DNA from: Limnohabitans sp. WS1
Lineage (GTDB): Bacteria > Pseudomonadota > Gammaproteobacteria > Burkholderiales > Burkholderiaceae_C
Direction of reading: 5' to 3'
DNA length: 64,000 nucleotides
Assembly (NCBI RefSeq): GCF_003063265.1
Contig: NZ_NERU01000012.1
Span: 62,001 to 126,000 of the forward strand
Shown: piece after piece, positions 63,748 to 64,000 of the stretch
How the letters are laid out: the number at the start of each line of letters is the position of its first letter
Position numbering within the stretch: position 1 is the first letter of the stretch
Notes under the pieces: generated by a model
What the model was told of the DNA's origin: nothing
The model's database searches: none
The model's input: only the letters and a program-made list of their open reading frames with translations
Made by a program: the position numbers and the translations under genes

Positions 63748-64000
63748 ATGGCATCCGCTAAACCCAAAAAGAAAAACCCCCGTCTTGCTTCCGGTCGTAA
63801 ACGCGTCCGTCAAGACGTCAAAATCAACGCCGCGAACTCTTCGCTGCGCTCGAAATACCGCACTGCTGTGAAGAACGTCGAAAAAGCCGTTGCAGCTGGC
63901 GACAAGACCAAAGCCACTGAATTGTTTGCCAAAATGCAAACCGTGGTGGACATCATTGCCGACAAAGGCATCTTCCACAAAAACAAGGCTGCTCGTGACA
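63748..64000 (+). CDS. rpsT: 30S ribosomal protein S20, 3' end cut by window edge
   Basis: The first 84 codons of S20, a small basic protein of the small subunit: [42 protein letters not shown], then [23 protein letters not shown]. The ATG at 63748 is preceded by GAAAGAAC. The match to betaproteobacterial S20 N-termini is strong. Only a few residues are missing beyond 64000. TAGAAT in the region before the gene is a plausible -10 box. Confidence 0.95.
   Translation, partial: MASAKPKKKNPRLASGRKRVRQDVKINAANSSLRSKYRTAVKNVEKAVAAGDKTKATELFAKMQTVVDIIADKGIFHKNKAARD

Overview
The window looks like a chromosomal segment of a betaproteobacterium of the order Burkholderiales, most likely a Comamonadaceae-type organism. 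This is inferred from protein character and gene order: purF-cvpA-SPOR-folC, rpsP-rimM-trmD-rplS, hda-HAD-pcnB-folK, and murJ divergent from rpsT. No database search was possible. It is mostly a housekeeping chromosome with about 69 genes, one tRNA, and three accessory patches.

Region 1 (1-5110): a leftward purine/folate block (purF cut by the window edge, cvpA, a SPOR-domain protein, folC), then rightward genes for an ArsC/Spx-like protein, a glycine-zipper envelope protein and the nucleoside phosphorylase ppnP. Region 2 (5130-8992): argG followed by an accessory patch. The patch holds a DUF4160/DUF2442 gene pair, a decayed second copy of the argG 3' end with its own terminator, an antitoxin-like orphan, a HEXXH lipoprotein, and three ~85-nt hairpins whose loop is conserved while their ~28-30 bp stems differ completely. 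Region 3 (8993-16168): murB, yajQ, ridA, plsY, ybaK, an aldo/keto reductase, an acyl-CoA synthetase and an alpha/beta hydrolase.

Region 4 (16200-31364): an exopolysaccharide cluster of the Wzx/Wzy type. It encodes an initiating sugar transferase, a three-module fusion protein, three glycosyltransferases, an outer-membrane export protein, a chain-length determinant without kinase domain, a flippase, a polymerase and a small putative outer-membrane protein. Inside it sits a regulatory set: a STAS protein, an Hpt-like protein and a REC-PP2C-HATPase protein, which resembles a partner-switching control circuit. A tandem TTTCGAAA-centred repeat lies in front of the cluster.

Region 5 (31481-36482): prfB with its programmed +1 frameshift, pepN, fbp and tRNA-Thr(CGT). 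Region 6 (36508-41019): a second accessory patch directly behind the tRNA, with a BrnT/BrnA toxin-antitoxin pair, a WYL regulator, a macro-domain protein and a NERD-nuclease/UvrD-type helicase. Region 7 (41174-64000): housekeeping genes, including an NYN protein, a Nudix hydrolase, rsgA, an M48 protease, orn, a DEAD-box helicase with a long structured leader, the rpsP operon, pit with its DUF47 partner, the hda-pcnB-folK operon, purM, a SirB1-like protein, murJ and the start of rpsT.

No CRISPR array, insertion sequence, rRNA or replication origin was seen. No gene-free stretch exceeds about 300 bases.
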